Positions 31,799-41,979 of a stretch of 42,598 nt of DNA are shown one piece after another (the stretch's first letter is position 1; the number at the start of each line of letters is the position of its first letter). The notes below the pieces were generated by a model. It did no database searches. It saw only the letters and a program-made list of their open reading frames with translations, and was not told the DNA's origin. Both the position numbers and the translations under genes were made by a program. This stretch comes from Thermomucor indicae-seudaticae (taxonomy: Eukaryota; Mucoromycota; Mucoromycetes; Mucorales; Lichtheimiaceae): contig JSYX01000294.1 in assembly GCA_000787465.1 (NCBI GenBank), positions 1-42,598 of the forward strand, written 5' to 3'.

Positions 31799-34684
31799 AT
31801 GACAGTTCTAGCAGCACATAATAACCTGTCCATATTCCCTCCCCCTGTATCGGTGCAACCGTCGATTTCTACCCAGCCAGAAGACTCCGTCTTCGACCAG
31901 CTTAACGGAACGCCGTTGCCTGATAACGAGATTAATACTATCCTGAACTCGCATGATGCCTTGTCGCTCACCCAAGTTCTCGAGACTTTTAATATCATGA
32001 CAACCAAAATGACGCGCTGGCTGGAAACAGCTCAGATGGCTGTCTTTACACTCGAGCTTTACGTCAAGGAAGATTCAGCCAATATGCAGGACATGATGTC
32101 GCTTCTAGAGCTTGCTACTGGCAGAATGGAGCCCTCGATCGCGATCTTGACCGAAATCGATGAAATCGTTCAGGATAAGATCGATGATAACGACGAAGAT
32201 GCTCAGAAAAAGATGATGGTAAAGATGAGCATCACAAAGATCAAGTCAGAATGGTCTGGCTTGCAGCATTTCATGTTTTCTGTAAAGAATCAGCTGGATA
32301 ACGCATGCGAAAGACGAGAACTATCCATGCTCATGGAAAAGGTCCTTCAGCAGATTGACGACTTGTCCATGATGATGTTTCAGTATCAGGAGAAACGACA
32401 AGCGGCTGCCATGACAACAAACAACTCTTCTGCAGCGGCTGCCGCGGCTGCCGCAGTGGTTGCTGCAGAATGTAGTAGTAGTAATGAGGGCATGAGCTCC
32501 CCTCTGAGCACGACAAGCAGTGGGATATTTTCCCCATCGACTACCACGACCACTACCGCCACAACGATGACGACCAATACCAGCTTTACGGATCAGTCGC
32601 TGCTGCATGCAAAACATGATAGCATTCTTAATCAGATCGACAGGCAAGTCGAGCCGTTGTTTAACGATGTACAAAAGATCTATTCGAGCATGACCTCCAA
32701 TTCGCCTCCACATGACCCGACCGGGGCGCTCAGCAGAAAGCATCAGATGGTTCAACAGCGCTGGGAGGCCTTGCGTATCGAGATTGACGAATTAAAAATG
32801 GAGCTCAAAGAAGATCGATGGCTGACTGTGTTCCGCCAGGTGGCCGACCAAGTGGACGTGATGATCGATGGGCTTGAAAAAACAGTAGCACATTGCTACA
32901 CTGTCATCCAGCAGACACGAGAATGGCATGCGGCACAGCTCGCCAGTAACGATCATCATCAGAATGCCTTCCAAAAGATATCAAAAAGCCTCCTGCGTCG
33001 ACCGACGAATGGTAGTAGCAGCCCGCCGCCTATTGACCGTGAAAAGTTCAAGTCGATTGAAAAGAACTTTGAAGCGAAATACAAGTATTATATTCCGTCT
33101 GTTGGAAAGATGCTGGCGATGCTTGGGAACGGGATCGTCAATCGAGTGGCGCGCGATAATGAAGCGACTAAGCGGCATGAGTCCACGTTGCAACGCTGGG
33201 CACAGTTAAAGGAGGCCATGGATGAGCTGCGCAACAGGGACCTTCCGGAAACAGAAAGGATGCTGTCAGAAGAATCCTTGTCGGCTCAAAGCAGAAATGG
33301 ATGGAAAAGCCTTGGCTATCGCAGTCCAGACAACGAAAATAACCTTTTGCGTGCAAGGAGCACTTACCGGTCAACCAGCAGTTTACCAAAGATGAACCTT
33401 AATAGTTCCATACATCGGTACAGCTACGTCGGTATGCCATACGATGATGAAGACAATTTCCGCGTGCGCAGTGTTACGCCAAACAGTGGCAGCAGTTTGT
33501 ATAGCCCTGTACAGGGGCGATTTCAGCAGCAACAACGAGCTGCGAGCTCTATGGCGTATGATTATCCTAGCACAAATAATAATAATAATAATAATGCTGC
33601 CTTGCGGCCCAGTACATCCGATTCGTCATCGAGTGACAACGGCCCAGTGTTGCGCAAGCCTACCAACCGCCAGACGAAGACGCCCAGTCGAGGAAGCACT
33701 GAAGCTTTGAGTAAAGAGTCGAAATCACTTGTTGTCGAACGTAAGAGCAAAGTGCCACGGAATAATGAGGAAGCATCATTCATGAAGCCAACGAAAAGTA
33801 CGATTCTGCGTACGCGGCGAACACAAAGCGTAGACGAGGGCACACCAGATGACCGTCCAAAGACAACCGTGACACGATCCAAAACTCCCAATCCCGGTTA
33901 TCGCAGCAGCAGCAGCCGAAAGTCGCTCACGCCTGCCGTCGCCGTGCCAGTTCGACCGAAAAGCAGTCTGGGTGGTCGACAACAGCAAGATGAGAAGACA
34001 AACTTGATGCAGCCACCGTTACCACCACGAACCGCGTCACCTTACCGGCGCACGATGACACCTTCGCTGATCCCGCGCCCCAAGACTCCCCAGCAAGACT
34101 ACACACGAGCGGCCTCACCCAGTCTTATTCCTCGGCCGCGATCCTCCATGCAACAACAACACAATTCACCGCCCGTCCGTCCCGCTTCAAGGAATACCTA
34201 TTTAACCGTGCCTGAATCCGAGATGATCCGACGGCAACTGCACAAGAAGCAATCCATGCCCGCTTTCCGAGCCAGCTCCCCGCAAATGTTCCGTCGTCCA
34301 GCCACAGCTGCAGCCGATTATGACGACGATGAGGCGGACCGGCTGCCTCCGCTTCCTCGACATGGAGAAGTGTACCGGCCGAATCCCAAGGATCCCTTGG
34401 ACGTCGAAGTGGCCAAGGTGATCAATGCGAGTCCGATCTCTATCAAGTGTCAGCGCGGTCCCGGCGGCGGTGGTAAATACCTCTTTGGTAGCGAACTGAG
34501 TCCATCCCCAGGTGGGGGCAAGAAAATGTACACTTGCAAACTCATGACGTATACGGATCGACGCAGTAGCGATAAAGTGCCGCGCAATAAGGTGCTTGTA
34601 CGTGTAGGCGGTGGATGGCAGGACCTCGAGATGTTTTTATTGGATCATGCTAACCTCATGACGCCCAACTACTACAGAAGCTAA
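31799..34684 (+). CDS. GAR (GAS2-related) domain microtubule-binding protein, Kar9-like
   Basis: Probable microtubule-associated protein linking microtubules to EB1 or actin-based transport; spindle-positioning proteins of the Kar9 type are the nearest functional idea. The gene is one uninterrupted 961-codon exon, unusual among these intron-rich neighbours. Residues about 20-240 and 270-400 are helical, spectrin-like (for example ALSLTQVLETFNIMTTKMTRW). Residues 480-860 are a disordered basic Ser/Pro/Arg region. An Asn run comes from an AAT microsatellite near 33578-33594. Two EB1-binding SxIP motifs occur in near-duplicate settings, SLIPRP at 756 and 775. The C-terminal GAR domain (about 868-951) has KCQRGPGGGGKYLFG and NKVLVRVGGGWQDLEMFLLDH, matching the GAS2 core. 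The GAR assignment is firm; equivalence to Kar9 is inference. Confidence 0.9.
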   Translation: MTVLAAHNNLSIFPPPVSVQPSISTQPEDSVFDQLNGTPLPDNEINTILNSHDALSLTQVLETFNIMTTKMTRWLETAQMAVFTLELYVKEDSANMQDMMSLLELATGRMEPSIAILTEIDEIVQDKIDDNDEDAQKKMMVKMSITKIKSEWSGLQHFMFSVKNQLDNACERRELSMLMEKVLQQIDDLSMMMFQYQEKRQAAAMTTNNSSAAAAAAAAVVAAECSSSNEGMSSPLSTTSSGIFSPSTTTTTTATTMTTNTSFTDQSLLHAKHDSILNQIDRQVEPLFNDVQKIYSSMTSNSPPHDPTGALSRKHQMVQQRWEALRIEIDELKMELKEDRWLTVFRQVADQVDVMIDGLEKTVAHCYTVIQQTREWHAAQLASNDHHQNAFQKISKSLLRRPTNGSSSPPPIDREKFKSIEKNFEAKYKYYIPSVGKMLAMLGNGIVNRVARDNEATKRHESTLQRWAQLKEAMDELRNRDLPETERMLSEESLSAQSRNGWKSLGYRSPDNENNLLRARSTYRSTSSLPKMNLNSSIHRYSYVGMPYDDEDNFRVRSVTPNSGSSLYSPVQGRFQQQQRAASSMAYDYPSTNNNNNNNAALRPSTSDSSSSDNGPVLRKPTNRQTKTPSRGSTEALSKESKSLVVERKSKVPRNNEEASFMKPTKSTILRTRRTQSVDEGTPDDRPKTTVTRSKTPNPGYRSSSSRKSLTPAVAVPVRPKSSLGGRQQQDEKTNLMQPPLPPRTASPYRRTMTPSLIPRPKTPQQDYTRAASPSLIPRPRSSMQQQHNSPPVRPASRNTYLTVPESEMIRRQLHKKQSMPAFRASSPQMFRRPATAAADYDDDEADRLPPLPRHGEVYRPNPKDPLDVEVAKVINASPISIKCQRGPGGGGKYLFGSELSPSPGGGKKMYTCKLMTYTDRRSSDKVPRNKVLVRVGGGWQDLEMFLLDHANLMTPNYYRS

Positions 34685-34805
34685 TAATAATAGTAATAAA
34701 AGTGAAAGTAAAAAAGAAACCGTCCATTTCCCTGTTGTGTCCTTTTATCGGGCACGGATGAGACTCTATGCTGCAAAAAGGATGCTGCTTATTTCATTGA
34801 CCTAG

Positions 34806-36379
34806 TTATGAACTGTACGCAGTTGACGCATAGTCTACCCGAGTAGGACATTCGATGCGACAGCATTCGCGGGACCAATGCATATTGGCTTGAAGGTAGA
34901 GAAATTGAGAGACGCTGTAGATGGAGATTGCGATGGCTAAACCTGTCCATAGGCCAACTACAGACCATCCAAGATGAAATGCTAGGAAATAGGCCACGGG
35001 AGCGGCAATGATGTCGTGAGCCACAAAGGACAGAACGGCAGAAACCGAAGGCCTGCCCAGCCCACGCAGCACACCTGCGCAAGCACCGGCAAGCATGCTT
35101 GGCAACTGAAAGCAGGCAAAGACAGGCATGGTTTCAACCACAAGCTGAACAACAGCTTCGTCGCCAGTAAACAGGCGCGGATACGTAGAGCGGCCCACGA
35201 GAAAGAAGCAAGCATTCATGGCAGCCAAGAGAAACGCCAAGAGGCAGCTCATGCGGAAGGTTTGGCGGGCAGCAAGGGGCAAGCCTTGACCTAGCAAATT
35301 ACCGACACGGTGCGCCGTAGCAGTGGAGAGGCCAACGGCAACAGCATTCGTGGCGATGTGAATCCGCATCAGGATAGACTGAGACGCGAGCTGGATATTG
35401 CCGAGATACGCAGCACCGAACGTAGCGATGTCAAGGATCCAGTATTCGCAGCAAACGGTGAGAAGTCCGGGACCAGCGAGTCGAAGAAACGGGCCCCAAC
35501 CGTGCATACACTCCCATGACCAGCCGCCCCAAGTCTGCTTGGCACGATTGCGCGTGCAGGCCACCAGAGTGGCGTACATGAGACAATGGGTCAGGCTCAG
35601 TGCGATGGGTGCGCCGCCGAATCCAAGAGCACAGTCAAAGACCAGGAAAGAGTGCAGGATAAAGCTGAGAGGTACAGCAAGGACAAGGATGGCCGTCGAG
35701 GCATACATGATGCCTTGTGCTTGAAGATACTTGCGGTGGGCTTCAAAGGCAACATGGGCAAACCACCCTGGAAGGAAATACCAGAGGTAGAGGCCGGCGT
35801 ATCGAGCTACTTCTCGGTCTTGACCCAACCCCTCAAGGGCTGGAGTCACATGACACCACAACCAAGCAATGGGTGCCATCATCAGGCCTAAGATCACATA
35901 GGCACGCTGGAGATGAAGACCAACCAGCGTCTTGTCGTTCGTGTCTGTCCAAGCTTGTGAGCAGAGAGTCTCGAGGGCTGTTGAGACACCGATCGTGGTT
36001 GTAAGTCCTGTAAACCCAGCAACCATCTGTCCGAGTGAAGCGCCCGCCAACTCAACGGATCCCTTTTTTGGAGAAGCATTGCCGTCAGTAAATATCTTTG
36101 ATGGTTGAAGCAGCCTTGGATAGCACTTGCAAGATGTCCCAAAGTAGCAGTTGTGGCCATTGTAACGCATTGATTCAGCATACCGGTCACTGTGATAGGC
36201 AAGCCGTTACGGAGGAGCCATGTAAAATGGAGCCCGTAAGTGAGGTCCCGGCATGGCGTTTTGTAAGGAGTCAGCAATGGCAGGCTTGGAACATCGTCCT
36301 CTTCTCGAACCGTTGCTGAAGAGCAATCCGAGTCTCTGTCCCAGGGTTTCTCGCGTCCGTTGGGAAACAGTACTGACAT
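34806..36379 (-). CDS. MATE-family transporter, copy 1
   Basis: Multidrug and toxic compound extrusion transporter: 12-helix antiporter exporting or sequestering organic cations and metabolites. Exons: 36379-36131 and 36062-34806, giving 501 aa. Family features are LRNGLPITVTGML (helix 1), LDTLCSQAW-like ALETLCSQAW, LQAQGIMYAST, VGLSTATAHRVGNLLGQG and GVLRGLGRP. Its only intron (36130-36063) is GC-AG and lies at the same protein position (after G-H-L) as intron 1 of copy 2 (after G-R-L). The two genes are tandem, same strand, 418 bp apart. A minus-strand TATA-like run sits about 55 bp upstream of the start. It is convergent with the GAR gene, whose stop is 121 bp away. Confidence 0.93.
36063..36130 (-). 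other. GC-AG intron in MATE copy 1
   Basis: The donor is GCAAGT (from 36130 on the minus strand), the branch region is TTTACTGACG, and the acceptor is AAAAAAG. The splice joins T-L-G-H-L to G-S-V-E-L-A-G in phase 0. The position equals that of the GT-AG intron 1 of the neighbouring paralogue. Confidence 0.85.
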
Positions 36380-36797
36380 GGAGAAGCTAAAGTAGAAAGG
36401 GACATAACGTATCTATCGACCGAACCGCTTATTTATATATCCAATGCAAAAGTCAATTGATAAATTATTCGAGTCGTTTCTGCAGACAGACACGTCCATA
36501 CGAAAGACTGCAGTACATGGATTGCCAAATGACAGCACATTCTTGGCTTCATAGCATGAAAGCAACGGTAACCTAAACTTTTAAAAAGGCTGCTGAAAGA
36601 TTTACCGTGCTTAACGTGAAAAGAAGAAGGAAAAAGCGATCACCGAGCTATTTACTGAAAGGATGCATACGAGGTGATTGATGCATGAGAAACATGTCAA
36701 TGCAAGTTGGCTCGGCTTCGTGTACGGCTTTTATACGAGGAAAGCATTAAAACAATTAGTCAGATCATAACATTGGGTATGTCTATAGTAATGGAGA
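36380..36797. promoter_or_regulatory. Promoter of MATE copy 1 and 3' UTR of MATE copy 2
   Basis: A minus-strand TATATAAATA-like element (36440-36430) lies about 55 bp upstream of the MATE copy 1 ATG. The remainder is the 3' region of copy 2. No gene seen. Confidence 0.55.
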
Positions 36798-38411
36798 TCA
36801 TATGCAAGTTTCATCATGCTGGATGCGCTTTGCCGTAGCATCAGCCTGCTTACTCCAGTCGAGCCTGGAAATGTACAGCCAGTGCGTTGCGGCCGAGACA
36901 AAGAGAGCAGCACATATTCCGGACCAAAGACCCAGAAGCGACCCATTCACTACGAAGGTCAGGGTCAGCGAAGTGGGTAAGCCAATCCCACAGTAGGCAA
37001 AAATGTGGAGATAGGATGTTATATACGGCTGTCCAAGACCGCGCAATATGCCGGTGCATGTGGTTGCTACACCATTCGCCATCTGAAAAAGGGCAAAGAG
37101 TGGAAGCGTTGAAGCGACGATGGAAACAATGTCTGTGTCTGGCGTGAACAAATATCCGTAAGATGTGCGTGCGTCAAGGATCAAAACAGCAAGCAAAGAG
37201 CCAAACGCCAAAGCCAAAAGACAGGCTGCAGTCGCTGCACGTTTGGCATGCGCTGCGTCTCCTTGTCCCAGCGCGTTCCCTACTCGTGTGGCGACAGCAA
37301 TCGTGATGCCCCAAGGCAGCGTGCTCGTGACCCCGAACGTGGAGAGCAAGATGGACTGGGCAGCCAGTTCGTTGGTGCCAAGGTAAGATGCGCCGAGCGA
37401 TATGATTTCGTAGCACCACCATTCCAGACCGGCATTGACGATGCCTGGAATCGCCAGACCAAAGAATGGCTTCCACTCGGCCAAGCATGCACGGTGCCAT
37501 CCTCCCCAGCCTTCGTACCCCTGGACGTAGCGAGTGTATCCGACCAGCAATAGAAACATGATCCAGAATGAAATGCTACTTGCAATAGGAACCCCCACAA
37601 ATCCAAGACTGAGCGTTTGATTGAACGTGAGGACATATGTCAAGACGAAGTTGAAGGGTGAGACGATCATCAAAACATAGGTAGATGCGTGCATGATTCC
37701 TTGTGCCTGCAGATACTTGCGCAAAGCCTCGCTGTGCAAAGAACAGAAGGCCGTCAATCTTTAAATGCTCCTACTGTTAATGATGATGGCTTACAATAGA
37801 CTATAGGCCGGAGCTCCCAATGCGAGGTAGCGCAAGTAAAGCCCTGCCAAAGAACACGGTTAAGACAGAAACTACAATGTTTGTATTGCCTTTTTCCTGT
37901 CTCGTACCTGCATAGGAGGCTATTTCTGGATCCTGCTTCAGGAAACGTAGCAAAGGAGTTGCGTTGAGCCATAATATTGTAATGGGTATATAAATAACGC
38001 TAAGTATGAGGATTGCCCTTTGAAGATAGATGCCCAGCAATGTCTTGTCTCGGGCACCTGTCCAGGCTTGAGAGCACAAAGTGTCTAGGGCAGAAGACGC
38101 ACCATAGGTGATACTGAATGCGGTCACGGAAGACACCATGCTACCCAAAGCAGACGCTGCCAATTCTTTATGGCCCTTGACGAGGGAAAAAAGTGCATGA
38201 ATACAACAGAAGTTCGCCCAACCGACGTTTTGCTTACCAAGCGACCTAGTGCGAAGACGCCGGCCAACTTGAGAGTAAAATTTAAAAGATAGGTGCCGCT
38301 TACAGGCAGACTGTTTTGCAAGAGCCATTGAAATTCGTGAAACCAGCTGGATCGCCGCGTTTGACGTAGCAAAGGACTTTGTTCGCTGACCGCCGTGACT
38401 TTATGATCCAT
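36798..38411 (-). CDS. MATE-family transporter, copy 2
   Basis: Paralogue of the neighbouring MATE gene. Exons: 38411-38238, 38175-37908, 37843-37795, 37731-36798, giving 474 aa. Shared family runs are LQNSLPVSGTYLLN, ALDTLCSQAWTGARDKTLLG, EALRKYLQAQGIMHAST, TIAVATRVGNALGQGD and GILRGLGQPY. The N-terminus has an acidic dileucine motif (SEQSPLL), which in other fungal MATE proteins would suggest vacuolar sorting; that is inference. It has three introns against one in copy 1. Only the first is shared in position, so introns 2 and 3 were gained here or lost from copy 1. Confidence 0.94.
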
Positions 38412-39103
38412 GGAGCAATACGAAAAAAGAGAAAAAGAACGGGAAAAAAAAAGAAGTCGACAATCACGGATGAAAAATTTACAGGTCCTGTACGTGACCA
38501 GGCGGACACCGTAATCCTGAGAATCACGTTCCTAAAACTTTATTCTTTTTTGTTACTGATGACTGTCGATGAATTTCTTGCCACAGTATGGAAAGACCTT
38601 TAAATAGTCTTTTGTTGGGTTATCCTGTTTGCGACTTGTTCTTTCTGTCCCATTCAATATGTTGTCTCGATGCTTCAAGGAAGGACCCAACGATCACGCG
38701 GTATCATCGGCACACTTTATTGCTCCTTATCAGCAAATTTACGATATAGGAAAATGTACTGGCGAGTATGCGAGAGCCATTAAAATATCTTGAGCGAGAA
38801 TCAGAATGAATAGTGCAAACGGTTGAAAATTGCGAAGAACTTTGATAGAGTCCAGGACTTGGTAGCTGAACCATTAGACTTCCCAGTTGACGTTCTCGTT
38901 GCTTTCCGTTCACTCCACCATTAGCTTGATCTCAGGGACGAACATCGCCTTCAGATCAGATGTTTCAGAATTTATTATGACGCCGTCATGATGTAACACG
39001 ACAATGTCGTGTCACCGTCAAAGCAAAGCGGAGTGGGTTGACGGAGGCCGTTGTTCTTTTTTTTTCCTCATTTCTTTCTTACTTTACTCTTTGCGCGTCA
39101 AAC
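38412..39103. other. Divergent region between MATE copy 2 and PMP3
   Basis: No gene supported. A near-perfect palindrome GTAACACGAC-aat-GTCGTGTCAC (38993-39015, one mismatch in ten) lies about 90 bp upstream of PMP3. A poly-T/pyrimidine tract (39055-39068) sits in the likely leader. Confidence 0.5.
38993..39015. repeat. 10-bp inverted repeat upstream of PMP3
   Basis: The arms are 38993-39002 and 39006-39015, separated by AAT, with seven inner pairs perfect (ACACGAC/GTCGTGT). The size and location fit a dimeric transcription-factor site. Confidence 0.65.
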
Positions 39104-39468
39104 ATGGTTGGCGATTGTTGCCTGATTATTATCATCCTGTTGCTACCTCCTCTTGGAGTCTTCTTGCTTCGAGGTTGCCATGCTGACTTTTGGATCAACC
39201 TGTAAGTTACGGCCTTGGCATAGAGGATAGCTGGCTTGGCTTCCTTTCTTACACTCTTTGGCTTTCTCGATCCAGTTGCTTGACGCTCCTTGGTTATCTT
39301 CCAGGTAAAGAAATGGAGAAGGTTCTTGAAGTGTATGACTCATGTTCATCGACGGTATGGGTAGGTCATTTGCACGCCTTTTACGTTTTGGTCAAAGATC
39401 GCGAGCAAAGGCCAAGGAACCTGCAAAATCCGCCTCCACCAGGTGCCACTTATTACGGTGCGGTATAA
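39104..39468 (+). CDS. PMP3: PMP3/UPF0057 plasma-membrane proteolipid
   Basis: Tiny hydrophobic membrane protein of the Pmp3/RCI2 stress-response family, tied to membrane potential and salt tolerance. Exons: 39104-39201, 39276-39304, 39365-39468, giving 76 aa. Helix 1 is CLIIIILLLPPLGVFLLRG, followed by CHADFWINL. Helix 2 is LTLLGYLPGHLHAFYVL. Both match the family pattern of LPPLGVFL-x-RG-C and LT-x-LGY-x-PG-x-x-HA-x-Y. The charged C-terminal tail is longer than the minimal family form. The middle exon is only 29 nt. No single open frame shows this gene; it appears only after splicing. Confidence 0.93.
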
Positions 39469-39915
39469 AGCTTACCCTGCATTTGAGTAGATATCCTACG
39501 TTGTATATGCCCTCAAATACGATAATATCTATTGAGTTCATACGACTTGAATAACAGTATTATATTGCAAGGAAAAAAATACGCATATTTGGATATTGTT
39601 GTCGGAAAGCTCTGTGTGCTTACGGATGGTAGTCTCTTCAGCCAAGTGAAATTACTGTTGTCATACGTTGAACCGCTATAAAACACGAAACCGGAGGAAG
39701 AATGGAAGGAGCCACTGTAATTGTTTCTTGCTTTCCGTCATGTCGAGCATTCTGGAGAAAACGTTATCGGTTTCGTGCTGAGTAAAATCCGGTTTCTTGT
39801 TTCGCCACCTTCAATCTGGGACACTATGCAGCTGACTTGTAAATTGACTCGATTCAACGATTGCCGTCTCTTGTTCTTCACTTCCTCTCTCAGTACTCCC
39901 AAAGCTGTGTCGACA
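39469..39915. other. Spacer between PMP3 and HRD1
   Basis: 447 bp holding the PMP3 3' UTR and the HRD1 promoter. No clear TATA, unfolded-protein-response element or ORF was found. Confidence 0.4.
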
Positions 39916-41979
39916 ATGAGGCTCGCCGTTTATGGTGGCATATCGTCCCTGCTGGCATTAGGCGTCATTGTGAACGCCATGCGTAAGCGTCCGAACTTTT
40001 ACGCAGCATGCATCTACTTGTCAAAATCCAGCGCTTGCGTTATGGTACATTCCCATAGAATCGACGCACAAAGGGCAATTCGCTTATAGGATGCTTATGT
40101 AACAGATCTTGCTCAATATGGGTTTACTGCTTGCTTTATGTTTTGGCAAGGCATTACAAGCTTTATTCTTTGGCGATCTTCGAGCCATTGAAGTCGAGGT
40201 TAGTACTACTGTGAGCTGTGCAAGAAGTTCACCCTTGTCTTTACTAACCTGGGAGATAGCACTTGCATGAGCGGTCGTGGTATGCCGTGACAGAAACTTG
40301 TCTTGCCATGACCATATTTCGAGAAGAGTTCAATATCCAATTCATGGTTGTATTCACGACGCTACTATTTCTCAAGATATTCCATTGGCTTTGTCAAGAC
40401 CGCGTGGAATTTGTAAGTGTATACTATGACAAGCGGATGAAATAAGACCCCACTGAGAGAAAGAAATTAGATGGAGCAGTTGCCTTCGAACCGGTTCAGA
40501 TTCCATGCGCGGATAGTGAATCTTATGGCACTTCTTTTGATCGTTGATTGTGTACTCGCGGACCACGCGATTCGCGTGACAATGGTCAAGGGACCGAATA
40601 TGATGGTGATGTTTGGCTTTGAGGCAAGTAGTGAAGCACATATACGCAGTGCAAAAAAGGAGTGCGTGCTTACAATTCAATACAGTATACGATACTGATT
40701 TGGACAATGTTGTCAACTATCGGAAAGTATGCTATTAATGTTATTGATATGCGAAACGAGGAACCTTGGGAGGGAAAGTCCATCTGTGTATTTTACGTGG
40801 ACATGCTTACAGGTAAGGAAGGATGTTGTGGATCGTGTAATGCGGGCATCGACGTAACATTTGCTGATCTGTTTACACATAGACTTGCTCAAACTCGTGA
40901 CGTATATTGTCTTCTTCTGCTTTATTTGCTATTATTATCAGCTCCCTATACATATCATACGGGACGTATACGTTACGTTCCGATCATTTATCCAGAAATG
41001 TCGTGATCTATACCGCTACCAAAGGGCAACGCGAAATATGAACGAATTATACCCTGATGCGATGGTTGAAGACTTTGCAAGAACGAGCGATCGCACTTGC
41101 ATCATATGTCGAGAAGAAATGCAGCCGATGGGGGAGGAGATGGACGAGGAACACAGTGGTCAAGCGGACGCGAGAACGAGCCAGCGACATCACTTGGATC
41201 GTCCCAAGAAACTACCGTGCGGTCATATCTTCCACTTCCGCTGTTTGCGAAGTTGGCTGGAAAGGCAGCAGAGCTGCCCGACTTGGTAAGCTTACAGAGT
41301 TATCTATCATTACCAAACGACAATTTCTGACGACATGATGCGTAGTCGCCGTTCTGTTTTACCCGAAGGTATGTCGAAAGTATATCAAATACTGAAAGTA
41401 TTGGCATACTAAACTAACTGATCAAAAGGTAATGGATCTCCACCAGAGCAGAATAGGGAGCAAGCCAGGAACAACAATGGCGAACAAAATGCGCGAGGTC
41501 AATCTGAGCAGTCTTCTCAGCAACAGCAACGGTTCCCGCAAGCAGGTTTGTTTGCTGCCTTGGGTGAGCAGCAGTATGGATATACGCCGATACAACCATT
41601 GGTGGCAAATGCATTTGGCATTCTGACACCCGACGGTAATCACCCGAGTTCAGGGATCCCTCCTGGTACAGGCATGATGCCGCTTGTACCAATAGCGTCG
41701 GCACCGTTTACTGCTGGACAGGAGGGAACTATCCCGGAGTCTTTAACAGAAGAACAGTTACGAATTCTGTCAACTACTACACGTGAAGCCATGATCCAGC
41801 GTCTTCGCTTATTGGAAGCGCTCCAAAACCAATCACAAGCCATCCAAAACCAGGTGCATCAGGCCATACAGGTCTTGAATCAAGCTCTTAGTGTAATGCC
41901 AAACCCCGACAACGACAGCAGCTCTTCGTCTCGAAATCCCAACAACTCTTCATCTGAAGATGAGGCCCGGGTACCATAG
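39916..41979 (+). CDS. HRD1: ER E3 ubiquitin ligase HRD1 (synoviolin)
   Basis: Central ligase of ER-associated degradation, embedded in the ER membrane. Exons: 39916-40044, 40106-40198, 40260-40412, 40471-40623, 40686-40812, 40883-41285, 41346-41368, 41429-41979, giving 543 aa. Six to eight membrane helices precede residue 250 (LLNMGLLLALCFGKALQALFFGDLR, IFHWLCQDRVEF). The RING-H2 has C291, C294, C331, H333, H336, C339, C350 and C353 (TCIICREE, LPCGHIFHFRCLRSWL, SCPTC). The tail is Gln/Asn/Pro/Ser-rich with a helix near residue 490. The intron at 40624-40685 is GC-AG. The seventh exon is 23 nt. The start ATG matches the family N-terminus (MRLAVYGGISS). Confidence 0.96.
40624..40685 (+). other. 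GC-AG intron in HRD1
   Basis: The donor is GCAAGT and the acceptor is AATACAG. The splice gives F-G-F-E/Y-T-I-L in phase 0, as expected for HRD1. Reading through meets a stop at 40698. Confidence 0.88.

Noticed and set aside
38996..39012. GTGTCAC in the PMP3-upstream palindrome as a second MITE end
   Set aside because: Similarity to the MITE terminus stops after about 8 nt and there is no partner repeat or TA flank.
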